From: Pseudobdellovibrionaceae bacterium
GTDB taxonomy: Bacteria; Bdellovibrionota; Bdellovibrionia; Bdellovibrionales; JAGQZY01
Length of the DNA: 64,000 nt
Direction of reading: 5' to 3'
Assembly: GCA_020635085.1 (NCBI GenBank)
Contig: JACKAL010000008.1
Location: 1 to 64,000, forward strand
This document shows, piece after piece, positions 1-9,631 of this stretch. Numbering within the stretch: position 1 is the first letter of the stretch; every line of letters begins with the position of its first letter. The notes beneath the pieces are model-generated. The model made no database searches, was not told where the DNA came from, and was given only the letters and a program-made list of their open reading frames with translations. Both the position numbers and the translations under genes were made by a program.

Positions 1-1656
1 CGCCGTTGATGTCAGGTCTTTCCATAAAACCATAATGAGCAATGAGGCGATAGAATCCATAGCCCAAGTGAGAAACTTCGAGACGAGTTGATGACCTCAC
101 ATAGGGGACTTTGTCTGTTGCAACGGTCAGAAAAATATTTCTCTCGTGCAAAACCTTGTTGTGTTTTAAGTTATGCATAATAGCGACAGGCACATTGGAC
201 TGCTCGATACTCATAAAAATAGCAGTTCCCTTGACGCGAGCCGGAGGATTGATACGCACCTGCTCCATAAACGCCTCAAAAGAAATAGACATGGTTTTAA
301 GTTGTTCGAAAAGAATGAGACGCCCCTTTTTCCAAGTGGTCATCACCATAAAGACCAACGCACCGACGGCAAGTGGAAACCATCCGCCCTCGTGAATTTT
401 AAGGAAGTTAGCAGACAAAAACACCGCATCAACAACGAGTAAGCCAAAGAAAATAACACCAAGGGTAATGACATTCCAGCCCCACAGGCGCTTGGCAACA
501 ATACAGGTGAGGACCGTCGTGATAATCATTGTCATGGACACAGCGATTCCATAGGCCGATGCTAAAGCTGTCGAAGAACGAAAGGTGATCACGAGCCAAA
601 TCGTAAGCGACATCAAAATCCAATTGATGTGAGGGACATAAATTTGCCCGATGGTTTCATCAGATGTGTGCACCACAGGAAGGCGAGGCAGGTAGCCCAA
701 ATGAACCGCCTGTTGTGTCACAGAAAATACCCCCGTGATAAGGGCTTGCGAAGCAATGATCGCCGCCATAGAAGAGAGCAACACCATGGGGTACAAAAGA
801 TAGCTGGGCACTAAATGAAAAAAAGGATTGCTCACCGCCTCAGGTTCGGCCAATAAAAGTGCGCCCTGCCCAAGATAGTTTGTGAGCAAACAAGGAAATG
901 CTACAAAGTACCAAGCTTTACGAATGGCTGTAGGACCGAAATGGCCAATGTCTGCGTAGAGAGCCTCAGCGCCAGTTGCGGTTAAGAAAACAGCACCAAG
1001 CACATAGAAGGATTGCATATTGTGATCGAAGAGAAACTGCAGAGCATAAAGTGGATTAAAAGCTTCTAGTACCACGGGAGATTCAATAATCCCCCCGATG
1101 CCGAGAGCAGCTATCGAAATAAACCAAATAAGAATCACTGGGCCAAACACGGAACCAATACGAGCGGTACCAAAATGCTGAGCCCAAAATAAAACAACGA
1201 GTATGGTGATGCTAATGGGCACCACAAAGGGGTCAAAAAGAGGAGTGGCCACACTCAAGCCTTCGACGGCGCCGAGAATGGTGACCGCGGGAGTAATCAT
1301 GCCATCACCAAAAAGTAGAGCGGCGCCAAAAATACCAACCAAGATAAGAGGGCGCATGGTATTGGACGTGCGGGGTTGTTTCGAAAGAGAAGAGATGAGG
1401 GCGGTTAGGGCAAGCACCCCCCCCTCACCTTTGTTGTCCGCACGCAAGACAAGCACCAGATATTTGAAAGAAACGATAAGGGTCATCGTCCAAATAACAA
1501 GAGAGAGAATACCCAACACATTTTCGGCAGTGGCGGCGAGCTCATGCGCAAAAGCTTCGCGAATAGCATATAAGGGGCTGGTACCGATGTCTCCAAACAC
1601 CACTCCAAGAGCAGCTAAGACAAGGGGTAATTGGCCTTTTTTGACGATTCATCCAT
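1..1656 (-). CDS. kup: Kup-family potassium uptake transporter (3' end outside window; apparent frameshift near start)
   Basis: This is a K+/H+ symporter of the inner membrane. The reverse strand reads continuously from the left edge to about 1640 and gives the Kup hallmarks in order: GVVFGDIGTSPLYA, RADNKGEGG, LFGDGMITPAV, a run of hydrophobic helices, and near the edge YGFMERPDING, which belongs to the cytoplasmic C-terminal region. About 550 residues are visible and roughly 70-90 should lie beyond the edge. The only good ATG (1656, MDESSKK) is in a different frame from the body. The two frames join by a -1 shift at A AAA AAG (reverse complement of 1636-1642), or by one missing A. Family assignment is secure. 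Whether the frameshift is real or a sequence error cannot be told here. Confidence 0.9.
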
Positions 1657-1729
1657 TTCTATCTCGCATCAGAATAACTCCAGCAATAACAAGGATTAAA
1701 GCGTATTTATAATTAACAAAAAGAGTGTC

Positions 1730-1960
1730 TTACTTCTGAGCCAGGCATGAGTCAACCTTGCAATCGTAGGCGATAACGTCAACCACGGAATCTTTTTCGT
1801 CTTGGGTGAGGGATTTTTTTACAATTTAATGCGCGACGACGAAGGATGGGCTCATAGCCCATTCATGGGGGGCTAGCTCATAGAGAGAGCCATCATGGGA
1901 GCCGCCGACAGGCGAAAAAGCCACAGTCTTTTTTCATAGAAAGGACGGGCGGTTGGGGCA
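1730..1960 (-). pseudogene. possible short coding remnant with frame breaks upstream of kup
   Basis: Between kup and comF the reverse strand has protein-like stretches in alternating frames. One includes GGSHDGSLYELAPHEWAMSP and another KKSLTQDEKDSVVDVIAYDC, the latter ending at a TAA at 1730-1732. Joined by two small frame changes they would give a protein of about 70-80 residues just upstream of kup. I do not recognise the family. It could be a small gene damaged by sequencing indels, like the kup start beside it, or a decaying gene. Nothing else coding was seen in this 330-base gap. Confidence 0.22.
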
Positions 1961-1983
1961 TAGGTTTTTCATGGTATTGGGGG

Positions 1984-2604
1984 ATGCTATTTCTTTTAAG
2001 AACATGTCCGTTATGTGGAAGAAGTCTTCCCCCCGTTCACTTTGTCTGTCCCCTGTGTTGGGGGGCAATGGCTACAAGAGCCTACGCTCACTCTACTCCT
2101 GTCGGCGATATGAGGATTCACCATCTTTGGGTGTGGAACGACCGTCAGGATTCAATGGGTCACTTTTTAAAACAGCGCAAACAGATTGTTGATTTCCGTG
2201 GAGAGATCCTTCTTGTGCGTTTATTTTTGCTTATTTTGGGAGGGATCATTGGCTGTGAAGTGAAATATCTTGTATTTCCCACAAAGCACTTCGGTCCACG
2301 GGACCATATGTGGCGATTTGCCCAGGCATTAACCGCGGTCATGCCACTTCAAGTATTTCCGGCACCGTTGGTTAATATTAGTAATTATAGACATTTATCT
2401 CGTGAGTTACGCCTCAAAGAACGACACGTAGATCTTGCGTGTTTTCGTAGGCCGCCAACGCAAGACCCCCGCGAGATACTCATTATCGATGATGTCGTCA
2501 CAACGGGAGCCACCCTACAAGCCACGTTAGCGGCTTTAGGTTGCAAATACCCACCGGCGATTTTGTGTTTTGCATATAAAAAATTCATACCTCATGAGAG
2601 CTAG
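1984..2604 (+). CDS. comF: ComF-family phosphoribosyltransferase-like protein
   Basis: A 206-residue ComF/GntX-type protein, linked to DNA uptake in competent bacteria; biochemical role unclear. Two CxxC pairs near the N-terminus (CPLCGRS about residue 8, CPLCW about residue 22) form the usual zinc finger. The C-terminal part has the PRPP-binding motif ILIIDDVVTTGAT at about 165-177. The middle (60-130) is less clear. ATG 1984 is chosen because it opens just before the zinc finger and no in-frame start lies closer upstream; its Shine-Dalgarno is poor. It diverges from kup. Confidence 0.75.
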   Translation: MLFLLRTCPLCGRSLPPVHFVCPLCWGAMATRAYAHSTPVGDMRIHHLWVWNDRQDSMGHFLKQRKQIVDFRGEILLVRLFLLILGGIIGCEVKYLVFPTKHFGPRDHMWRFAQALTAVMPLQVFPAPLVNISNYRHLSRELRLKERHVDLACFRRPPTQDPREILIIDDVVTTGATLQATLAALGCKYPPAILCFAYKKFIPHES

Positions 2605-2721
2605 AGCACACCCTAAAACGCGAATTGATGTTGAGTAAAACACATGGGTGGCAGGAGTTTTTTACCTCTCAGAAGAGGACGGGAATTGAGCCAGGTCAAG
2701 AACTCTGCTATAAACGAAACC

Positions 2722-3414
2722 ATGAAGCTTTATCTGTATTTTTCGTTATTTATTTTCTTGGGATCTCATCTTGCGCAAGCAGAAGTGAAGGCCCCAGGGG
2801 CCCCTAAAACGACCGAACTTGTTTTGCTTAAAGAGGTGGATCAACGGTATCAAAAAGTGAAAACGATAAAGTCGTCCATTGTAAAAAAAGATACGGTTTC
2901 TGCTCTAGAGCAAACTCGTGAATTTGAGGGAACTCTGTGGCTAACCAAGGGACGTTTTCGTTTAGATGTGACCTCCAAAGATAAAAATAAAGATGCGTCT
3001 TTGATTGTTGCCGACGGTAAAACGATATGGCTTGTCACGCCCCCACCGAAAGAATTTAAGGGCGCCAAAACACAAGTGCTAAAAGCTCCCATGGATTCGA
3101 AGCGTGCGCGGTCGCAAGGATTATTACAGATGCTCACCGAGGGTGGTGTACTTAAATATTTTCGTGTAACCGGAACGTTAGACAGTGATAAAAATGTGAC
3201 GTACTTTTTGCAGCCAGACAAACAAAGTCTGGAGTTCCATCGGTTGCAAATTGCGATTAATAAAGAGAAAAAATGGATCGAAGATTTAAGATATTGGGAT
3301 TCGATGAACAACGAAACGGAATATGTTTTTTCGCAAATTGAATTTGATAGCAAATTCGACAATAAACTTCTAACCTACTCACCGCCTAAAGACGCGGACA
3401 TTATGAATTATTAA
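2722..3414 (+). CDS. lolA: LolA-like outer-membrane lipoprotein carrier protein
   Basis: Periplasmic carrier expected to move lipoproteins from the LolCDE release complex to the outer membrane. The 230-residue product starts with a signal peptide (MKLYLYFSLFIFLGSHLAQA, cleavage near residue 20). It then shows the LolA pattern: a helix, FEGTLWLTKGRFRLDV at about 70-85, LIVADGKTIWLVTP at about 98-111, and a strand-rich end. A longer frame opens at 2644, but ATG 2722 places the signal peptide correctly at the N-terminus. rimO follows after 7 bases, so the two are probably co-transcribed. The general LolA/LolA-like family is clear; orthology to E. coli lolA is inferred. Confidence 0.75.
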   Translation: MKLYLYFSLFIFLGSHLAQAEVKAPGAPKTTELVLLKEVDQRYQKVKTIKSSIVKKDTVSALEQTREFEGTLWLTKGRFRLDVTSKDKNKDASLIVADGKTIWLVTPPPKEFKGAKTQVLKAPMDSKRARSQGLLQMLTEGGVLKYFRVTGTLDSDKNVTYFLQPDKQSLEFHRLQIAINKEKKWIEDLRYWDSMNNETEYVFSQIEFDSKFDNKLLTYSPPKDADIMNY

Positions 3415-3421
3415 GGTACTT

Positions 3422-4768
3422 ATGAGTAAAAATGTTCATTTAATTAGTCTCGGTTGTCCCAAAAATTTAGTCGATAGTGAAATCATGTTGGGCTCTCTTT
3501 TGCGCGATGGATATAAAATAACGCAAGATGAATCCGAAGCGGAAACAATTATCGTTAATACCTGTAGCTTTATTGATGAGTCAAAAAAAGAATCCATTGC
3601 GCGTATTTTAGAAGCGGCAGAGCAAAAGGAAACGGGAAAGCTTAAAAATCTTGTGGTGACGGGTTGTCTTCCTCAGCGATACAAAGAAGAAATTGTCAAA
3701 GAACTTCCTGAAGTTGATATTTTTGTAGGCTCTGGTGAGTTTCAAAAGATTTCGCAAATTTTACGTGAACATACCAACGAAGCTCCACAAAAAGAATATT
3801 TTCACTTACCGACATTCTTGCAAGAGGAAGACACGCCACGAATAAATTCCGAACCTTTTTATCGCGCCTACATTAAAATTTCCGAAGGATGCCTTAAGCG
3901 TTGTTCTTTTTGTGCCATTCCGAAAATTCGCGGCAATCTGCAGTCGAGAAAAATTCCGGCTATTATCAACGAAGCCAAACTGTTGGTTGCCGGCGGTGTA
4001 CGTGAGGTGAATATTGTATCCCACGATTTTACTGACTATGGCTGGGACTTGCGTCGACAAGACCCAACAGCGAAAGAATCACCTTACGAATTATTAAAGG
4101 CCCTCTCAGATGTAAAAGGTCTTGATTGGATTCGGCTGCTTTATTTATATCCAGATGGATTAGATGAACAAGTACTTCAGTTGATTAAAGAACGCGACAA
4201 TCTCGTTAAATATTTTGATATGCCACTTCAGCACATTAACGACAAAATGTTAAAGCTTATGAATCGTAAAATGACTCGCAAAGAAGTCGAAGATACGATT
4301 TATCGCATTCGTGAATTTATACCCGATGCGGTTATCCGCACGCAATTTATTGTTGGTTTTCCAGGCGAAGGAGAAGAGGAATTTGCGGAACTTTTAGAGT
4401 TTGTAAAAAAACACGAATTCGATCGCGTCGGATGCTTTCAGTATTCTCCTCAAGAAGGCACAGCGGGTGGAAAAATGGAAAATCAAATTTCCGATGAAAT
4501 CAAAGAAGAGCGTTTTCATCGCCTTATGAAGGCGCAAAATAAAATCAGCAAAAAAATGCACAAAAAATTTATTGGTAAAACAATGAAAGTGATTATTGAT
4601 GGTGCCAGCGAAGAAACGGATTTGCTGCTTCAGGGGCGAACGGCCCAACAAGCTCCTGGCATTGATGGAGTGGTGTTGATAAACGAAGGGCAGGCTCAGC
4701 CAGGAGATATTGTTGACGTTTTGATAACAGACAGCCATGATTATGATTTGGTAGGACATATAATTTGA
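3422..4768 (+). CDS. rimO: ribosomal protein S12 methylthiotransferase RimO
   Basis: Radical-SAM enzyme that adds a methylthio group to an aspartate of ribosomal protein S12. At 448 residues it has normal length. The N-terminal UPF0004 domain supplies three cluster cysteines (SLGCPKN, NTCSFID, TGCLPQR). The radical-SAM core carries SEGCLKRCSFC, the CxxxCxxC that binds the catalytic 4Fe-4S cluster. The C-terminal 65 residues form the TRAM domain. The LGCPKN opening and the CSF variant separate it from MiaB. It sits 7 bases after the lolA-like gene, and its stop overlaps the TTG start of the next gene. Confidence 0.95.
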   Translation: MSKNVHLISLGCPKNLVDSEIMLGSLLRDGYKITQDESEAETIIVNTCSFIDESKKESIARILEAAEQKETGKLKNLVVTGCLPQRYKEEIVKELPEVDIFVGSGEFQKISQILREHTNEAPQKEYFHLPTFLQEEDTPRINSEPFYRAYIKISEGCLKRCSFCAIPKIRGNLQSRKIPAIINEAKLLVAGGVREVNIVSHDFTDYGWDLRRQDPTAKESPYELLKALSDVKGLDWIRLLYLYPDGLDEQVLQLIKERDNLVKYFDMPLQHINDKMLKLMNRKMTRKEVEDTIYRIREFIPDAVIRTQFIVGFPGEGEEEFAELLEFVKKHEFDRVGCFQYSPQEGTAGGKMENQISDEIKEERFHRLMKAQNKISKKMHKKFIGKTMKVIIDGASEETDLLLQGRTAQQAPGIDGVVLINEGQAQPGDIVDVLITDSHDYDLVGHII

Positions 4769-5301
4769 AGTTTGTTATCCACATTTTTTTATTTTTCATG
4801 AGCTTTGCAGCTTGTTTTTTTGGCGCTATGAATAAAGCGCTGTGGATGGGCCTGTCCGTCTCTGTTACGGCTTGTGTGGTTGCCGTTTTGTTAACTTCGT
4901 ACCGACGTCGTGTGGATTTTTTTAAGATTACATTTATTATTATCATGGGCTGTACGTTCGAGGTGATTAACGGTCGCTTAGGTTTATACAATTACGATAT
5001 CCAGGGGCGTTGGCCTCCTGTATGGTTATTTAGTTTTTGGCCAACGTTTTCGATTTTATTTATCGATGTGCTTAAATTTCTTTATACGAAACCATTTGTC
5101 TTACGTTATTTTGTAGGTTTTCTTGGCGGTATGGTTTACTGGAATGGCGAGTGGCTTGGGCTTCTTTCCTTTAAACACGATAAAGTGGTGATGATGTTTG
5201 TATTTGCTTTAACCTGGGCCATTGAATTTATTATTTTGCTTTATTCTGCACGAGTGATCGACCACAACTTCGCACCATCCACGGCACGACCCCAGCCGTA
5301 A
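4765..5301 (+). CDS. small integral membrane protein, DUF2878-like
   Basis: A 178-residue protein with about five hydrophobic segments and little polar sequence. The segment GLYNYDIQGRWPPVWLFSFWPTF (residues about 73-95) resembles the Pro-Leu-Trp signature of DUF2878 inner-membrane proteins; this is a resemblance by eye. Translation appears to start at TTG 4765, whose last two bases overlap the rimO stop (TTGA), so it is probably coupled to rimO. The product would start MKFVIHIFLFF, a plausible membrane start. Function unknown. Confidence 0.6.
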   Translation: MKFVIHIFLFFMSFAACFFGAMNKALWMGLSVSVTACVVAVLLTSYRRRVDFFKITFIIIMGCTFEVINGRLGLYNYDIQGRWPPVWLFSFWPTFSILFIDVLKFLYTKPFVLRYFVGFLGGMVYWNGEWLGLLSFKHDKVVMMFVFALTWAIEFIILLYSARVIDHNFAPSTARPQP

Positions 5302-5360
5302 GCACACACACCATCTTTATAGAGCTGGGCTCAAGCGGTACAAAAATCCGCCGTCTCGGG

Positions 5361-5879
5361 CTACATTTTAAAAGAATAAATACCTTTGTAGTTGCGACCT
5401 AGCTCATCGGAATCCATGCCATAACCAACAACATAGCGATCGGTGATGGTAACTCCTGTATAGTCCGGCTTTAAGGGAATTTCACGGCGAGCGGGCTTAT
5501 CTAGTAGAGTTAAAATTTTGAGAGAGGCAGGATGAGCAGAGAGCAAGCGATTTTTCAGGAACATAAGTGTACGACCAATATCAATAATTTCCTCAACGAT
5601 AATAACGTGCCTGTCTTTAATGTTTAAAGTGATGTCTTTAATGATCGAAATGGCTCCGCCCCGTTCGCTTGCTTTTAAATATACAAAGTCCACTTTCTGC
5701 GACAAATTAATATTGCGCATAAGATCGGCCACTAAAAAAACAGAGCCTTTTAGGGGGCAGATAAAACAAATTTCTTTTCCGTGATAATCGATCTCGATTT
5801 CTTTTGCCAAACGCACGACGGTTTCTCGCACCTTCTCTTCTGAAATCAGAGGGGTCATGTTTTCGATCAGCTGTCCCAT
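5361..5879 (-). CDS. hpt: hypoxanthine(-guanine) phosphoribosyltransferase
   Basis: Purine salvage enzyme converting hypoxanthine or guanine plus PRPP to IMP or GMP. The 172-residue product has the type I PRTase layout: PLKGSVFLVADL (PPi loop region, about 42-53), the PRPP motif VIIVEEIIDIGRTL (about 92-105; usual form VEDIIDTG) and the C-terminal YVVGYGMDSDELGRN typical of bacterial HPRT. A strong AAGGAG lies before ATG 5879. It is the last gene of a - strand series after two TPR genes and converges on the rimO group. Confidence 0.9.
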   Translation of the reverse strand: MGQLIENMTPLISEEKVRETVVRLAKEIEIDYHGKEICFICPLKGSVFLVADLMRNINLSQKVDFVYLKASERGGAISIIKDITLNIKDRHVIIVEEIIDIGRTLMFLKNRLLSAHPASLKILTLLDKPARREIPLKPDYTGVTITDRYVVGYGMDSDELGRNYKGIYSFKM

Positions 5880-5909
5880 GGGGTCTCCTTAGGTGTTTTC
5901 TCTACGTTC

Positions 5910-6620
5910 TTAAAATTGTAAGTCGTCAAGACGTCTGCGCCATGTCTCCACTTCTGGCGAAGAACCATTTTTTACTTGTAGCTTGTCTAGTTCAAAAAGT
6001 GCTTTTTCTTTTTGGCCTGTTTCATTATAGGCCTCCACTAGTTTTAAATGAGTGTCGACGGCATAGCTATCCTTCAGGGCTTCACTAAATTCGTCGATGG
6101 CCATAGGGGCCTTTTTTAATTTTAGGTGGCATTCGCCCAGTTTAATTTTGTAGTCTGTATGGGATGGCACAAGGCGAGCGGCTTTCGCATATTCTTCGGC
6201 AGCCTCATTATACATCTCGTGGAGCGCATACAGTGCCCCGAGATCGCTATGTTTAGCAGCTAGTTTTTCATTAAGATTGGTGTCTGTTCCAGTGGACTGT
6301 TTTGATTTCATGATCGCATAGGCGCTTTCGAAAATTTTCTTGGCCTCATCATAGCGACCTAAATCATTGAGGATAATAGAGAGGCCGACACTGGAATCAG
6401 TAAAGGAAGGATCTACTTCGAGGGACTTACGAAACAGCGCGATGGCTTTTTTTAGTTGTCCACGATCAAAAAAGATAGTGGCCAGCATGTAATACAGATC
6501 AGGGCTCGCCATGTCCTCGCTCTCTAATTGTAGCAAGAGAGGTTCGGCCAATTTGTAATGACCTTTTGTGAAATGCTCTTTGGCTGTTTGCAGAAGGGAC
6601 TGTAGTTCATCAATGGACAT
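5910..6620 (-). CDS. cytoplasmic TPR-repeat protein
   Basis: A 236-residue protein made mostly of tetratricopeptide repeats (for example the motif around DLYYMLATIFFDRGQLKKAI and a C-terminal pair near DTHLKLVEAYNETGQ). No signal peptide or membrane segment is visible, so it probably acts in the cytoplasm as a protein-interaction scaffold. The frame opens at 6653, but GAAAGGAG sits 7 bases before ATG 6620 (MSIDELQ), which is preferred. The start lies inside the end of the BamD-like gene (11-base overlap), so the two are translationally linked. The partner is unknown. Confidence 0.8.
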   Translation of the reverse strand: MSIDELQSLLQTAKEHFTKGHYKLAEPLLLQLESEDMASPDLYYMLATIFFDRGQLKKAIALFRKSLEVDPSFTDSSVGLSIILNDLGRYDEAKKIFESAYAIMKSKQSTGTDTNLNEKLAAKHSDLGALYALHEMYNEAAEEYAKAARLVPSHTDYKIKLGECHLKLKKAPMAIDEFSEALKDSYAVDTHLKLVEAYNETGQKEKALFELDKLQVKNGSSPEVETWRRRLDDLQF

Positions 6621-7362
6621 TAGGAAACTCCTTTCTCGCCTGTTGTGCTTCACTCGTTGCAGGAAATTCGGTCTCTAAACGACTCACGAAATGGCCGATC
6701 TTATTGGGAACATCTGCTTTTTTTGCAGCCATAGCAGCGCGTAAGAGGACATAGGGAATTTTTTTATTTTGTGGAAAGGTAGAAAGAAAAATTTCGTAGC
6801 GATTTAAAGCACTGGTGTACTTTGTTTGTTTAAAATAAAAATCGGCGATGTAAATTTCTTTGTCTGCAAGCATTTGAATCAAAGTTAGTTTTTTATCATT
6901 TGCGGTTTTACTATATTCTGACTGCGGGTAAACCGATAAAAGTTCGTCATAAAGACTAATCGCTTGAGTGGCGTGAACCAAGTCGCGATCGACTGTCGAT
7001 GGAAGCTGCTCGCGCAAACTTTCGGCAGCTTGATAGACGATGTAGTCATTTTTGGGATAGGTTGGATGGAGCTCCTTAAAGGTTTTATAGGAGGCGTAGG
7101 CTTCGGCAAATTCTTCTTTTTTAAAATGAGTGTCGGCCACCTTCAACTCCGCCTCAAGGGCTAATTTACTATAAGGAAACTTGTTCATTAATGATTTATA
7201 TTGAGCAATGGCCTCGTCATAGCGATCTTGTTTTCGGTAAAATTCTGCTAATTTGTATTGGCCCTCGGGTGTTTCTAAGTTGACCTTAGGCTCAGTGACA
7301 CATTGGATACAAAAAAGGGAAATTAAAACTAAAAAATAAAGGCGAAAAAGAAAAGATTTCAT
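6610..7362 (-). CDS. BamD-like TPR protein (outer-membrane assembly type)
   Basis: A 250-residue protein with an N-terminal membrane or signal segment (MKSFLFRLYFLVLISLFCIQC) and TPR units (YKLAEFYRKQDRYDEAIAQY, about 36-55, and later copies), the arrangement of BamD/YfiO, which is part of the BAM complex. The Cys after IQ (about 21) might be the lipid site, but LFCIQC is a poor lipobox. A link to BAM is inferred from architecture only; it could equally be a YbgF/CpoB-like TPR protein. Operon with the next TPR gene and hpt. Confidence 0.65.
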   Translation of the reverse strand: MKSFLFRLYFLVLISLFCIQCVTEPKVNLETPEGQYKLAEFYRKQDRYDEAIAQYKSLMNKFPYSKLALEAELKVADTHFKKEEFAEAYASYKTFKELHPTYPKNDYIVYQAAESLREQLPSTVDRDLVHATQAISLYDELLSVYPQSEYSKTANDKKLTLIQMLADKEIYIADFYFKQTKYTSALNRYEIFLSTFPQNKKIPYVLLRAAMAAKKADVPNKIGHFVSRLETEFPATSEAQQARKEFPNVH

Positions 7363-7443
7363 CGCTGCCAGTTTAGGCTGTTTACGGGTAAAAAGTCAAA
7401 AGAGGTGATTCGGGGTCGTACAAGTCGGCTTTATGTTTACCGA

Positions 7444-8205
7444 TCAGATACCTGAATGGCGCAATACAGCTGTACGGGGAACCCAACCAACAGCTGTGGC
7501 GGATTTTTGCACATGATCCCAATTGCCTTGAGTTCTCAAGACCCGCACCTCATCACCTTCGTTAAAGTCAAAGAGAGAAGGGGCCTCTGCATTGGGAGCT
7601 GAACGTGCCGGAGCGGAAGCCATAATGGTACCGACCGGCGCATCAAAGGCTAGCCAGTAGCCATTTAAAGCAAGGGTAAGAGTCATGACAAAAAGAAACG
7701 TGGATAAAATGGTGGGCATCCACAAGGCGTTTTGACCTTTGTGTTGTCGGTAAAGACTTAAAATAAAAAGCGTGCCCGAGAGAAACCAGAACAATATGGA
7801 AAAGCCAAAAATCCAGGCGATGGGAATGCGCCAATAAACAGGCATCAGCAATGAGGGGGAGGTTACAGAATCACGGATTTGCGAGATGCCCTGTAAAGAA
7901 GGGGCATGGCCTGGTTGAAAAAATAGTGCTTTGCGCCAGTAAGCAAATGCACGCGCTGGGTGATTGTCCAAGGCTTCGACCAGGCCCGCATTGTAAAGCA
8001 AAGTGGGATCGCTGGGGTGTTGACGAAGCAATATTGAAAAGTCTTTTCGACTTTGTGCATAGTCTTTGGTCTTAAAACTTTTTAAAGCAAGAGCAAAGGT
8101 TTCTGTAGGAGAAATAGTTTGCTGATTTGTATTTGAGAAAGCAGGACTAACCCACATAGTCAGTGATAAAAAAAGAGAAGCTGTTAGTATATTCATAATA
8201 TGCAT
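7444..8205 (-). CDS. BatE-like TPR, two-helix and SH3 protein
   Basis: A 253-residue envelope protein with four parts: a signal peptide (about 1-24), TPR-like repeats (about 30-100), two transmembrane helices (about 125-150 and 160-182), and a C-terminal SH3-type domain (GDEVRVLRTQGNWDHV to GWVPRTAVL). This order matches BatE of the Bat (aerotolerance) operons. The usual partners batA, batB and batD are not beside it. Function is inferred from architecture only. The intergenic space to the divergent aminotransferase gene (about 50 bases) must hold both promoters. Confidence 0.65.
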   Translation of the reverse strand: MHIMNILTASLFLSLTMWVSPAFSNTNQQTISPTETFALALKSFKTKDYAQSRKDFSILLRQHPSDPTLLYNAGLVEALDNHPARAFAYWRKALFFQPGHAPSLQGISQIRDSVTSPSLLMPVYWRIPIAWIFGFSILFWFLSGTLFILSLYRQHKGQNALWMPTILSTFLFVMTLTLALNGYWLAFDAPVGTIMASAPARSAPNAEAPSLFDFNEGDEVRVLRTQGNWDHVQKSATAVGWVPRTAVLRHSGI

Positions 8206-8257
8206 TCTAAAATAATGCCCTCATTTTAGAAAAGTCAAATTTATCAAGGAGCATTAA

Positions 8258-9628
8258 GTGTTATTCAATATGAACATCGGGGACACCACAGAAAACCTTA
8301 TCCATCAAATCTCAGCACAAGTGAAGAAGCAAGCGGACCAGATCGTGGGAGTTCGCCCGCCAACTGCTGAAGCGAATAGCGATTTTAATAAACAGTTAGA
8401 GGAGATTGGCGCGATTCGCGGCCGCCCACTCTATTGGCCATTTATTTCGAGCGGTGTTGGCAGAGGTCCATATGTTCAATGCCAAGATGGCAGTGTAAAG
8501 CTTGATCTCATCAATGGTATTGGTGTTCATTTATTGGGCCACTCTCATCCAAAAGTGATAGAGGCTTCTTTGAAAGGTGCTTTAAAAGATTGTGTGAATC
8601 AAGGGCACCTGCAGCCTGGGCAAGAATATGTGGAAATGAGCGAAAAGCTTTTAGCGTTAGCAAAAGGAAGTCGCCTTAAGCATGTTTGGTTGTCTACCTG
8701 TGGAACGATGGCCAATGAGAACGCGCTTAAAATGGCGCGGCAGAAAAATTCTCCTGCACGATTGGTCATTTCCATGGAAAATGAATTTGCTGGTCGCTCC
8801 ACCATGATGGCCGAAGTGACAGATAATCCCAGCTATAAGCAAGGTTTACCGGAGTACCACGAGGTGTTGCGCATTCCATTTTATGATAAGTTCGATCCCC
8901 AGAGCAAAGACAAGAGCTTGCAAGCCCTTAAAGCCCATATTGATAAAAATAAGGGGAACATCAGTGCCTTTTGCTTTGAGCCGATGTTGGGTGAAGGTGG
9001 CTACAGAAGCGCACCGCTCGATTACTTTCTTCCTCTCTTTGAAGAATGTCGTAAAAATAATATTGCGATCTGGGCAGATGAAGTACAAACATTCCTGCGC
9101 ACAGGAGAGGCGTTTGCTTTTCAAAAAATTGGTTTTGCGGATTGGGTTGATATTTGTACTGTGGCCAAAACGGCGCAAGTGGCTGCAACACTTTATACAA
9201 GTGATTACAATCCGAAGCCAGGTTTGATTGCCGGCACATTTGCCGGTACGACTGTTGCTTTGTCTGCTGGGTCAGCGATTCTCGATGAGATGAGCAAAAA
9301 TAATTATTTTGGTCCTGAGGGAAAAGTACAAAAAATCCACAACGAATTTATTTCGCAGTTGCGTGGTCTTTGCGAAGGAAATTGCAAAGGACTTCTAGAA
9401 GATCCCGACGGTATGGGTTTAATGGTTGCAGTGACGCCGTTTTCTGGAGATGCTGAAAAAGTAAATAAATTGGTAAAGACATTATTTAAGAATGGGCTAC
9501 TCACGTACACGTGCGGTAAAAAACCACTGCGTTTACGTTTCTTGGTACCAGCGGTCATCACAAAAGAAGAAATTGCAGAGGCAGTAAGTATTCTTGGTGC
9601 ATCTATTCATGAGGTTAACAAGGGATAA
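8258..9628 (+). CDS. class III PLP aminotransferase (succinylornithine or lysine 6-aminotransferase type)
   Basis: A 456-residue fold-type I aminotransferase. Visible elements are the WLSTCGTMANENALK loop, FEPMLGEGG, the cofactor Asp in IWADEVQ, and the Schiff-base lysine in TVAKTAQVA (about 305-313). The region after the lysine resembles lysine-epsilon aminotransferase (KKxQVxG) more than ArgD/AstC, but the neighbours AstA and AstD suggest action on succinylornithine or a related acyl-diamine. The start is GTG 8258, preceded by AAGGAG. It is the first gene of the AST-like cluster. Confidence 0.8.
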   Translation: MLFNMNIGDTTENLIHQISAQVKKQADQIVGVRPPTAEANSDFNKQLEEIGAIRGRPLYWPFISSGVGRGPYVQCQDGSVKLDLINGIGVHLLGHSHPKVIEASLKGALKDCVNQGHLQPGQEYVEMSEKLLALAKGSRLKHVWLSTCGTMANENALKMARQKNSPARLVISMENEFAGRSTMMAEVTDNPSYKQGLPEYHEVLRIPFYDKFDPQSKDKSLQALKAHIDKNKGNISAFCFEPMLGEGGYRSAPLDYFLPLFEECRKNNIAIWADEVQTFLRTGEAFAFQKIGFADWVDICTVAKTAQVAATLYTSDYNPKPGLIAGTFAGTTVALSAGSAILDEMSKNNYFGPEGKVQKIHNEFISQLRGLCEGNCKGLLEDPDGMGLMVAVTPFSGDAEKVNKLVKTLFKNGLLTYTCGKKPLRLRFLVPAVITKEEIAEAVSILGASIHEVNKG

Positions 9629-9631
9629 GTT

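Noticed and set aside
111..1712. Several open frames on the + strand
   Set aside because: They lie antisense to the continuous Kup coding frame on the reverse strand and have no family features.
2850..3362. A 170-codon reverse frame opposite the lolA-like gene
   Set aside because: Antisense shadow of a well-supported gene; composition reflects complementary Lys/Glu codons.
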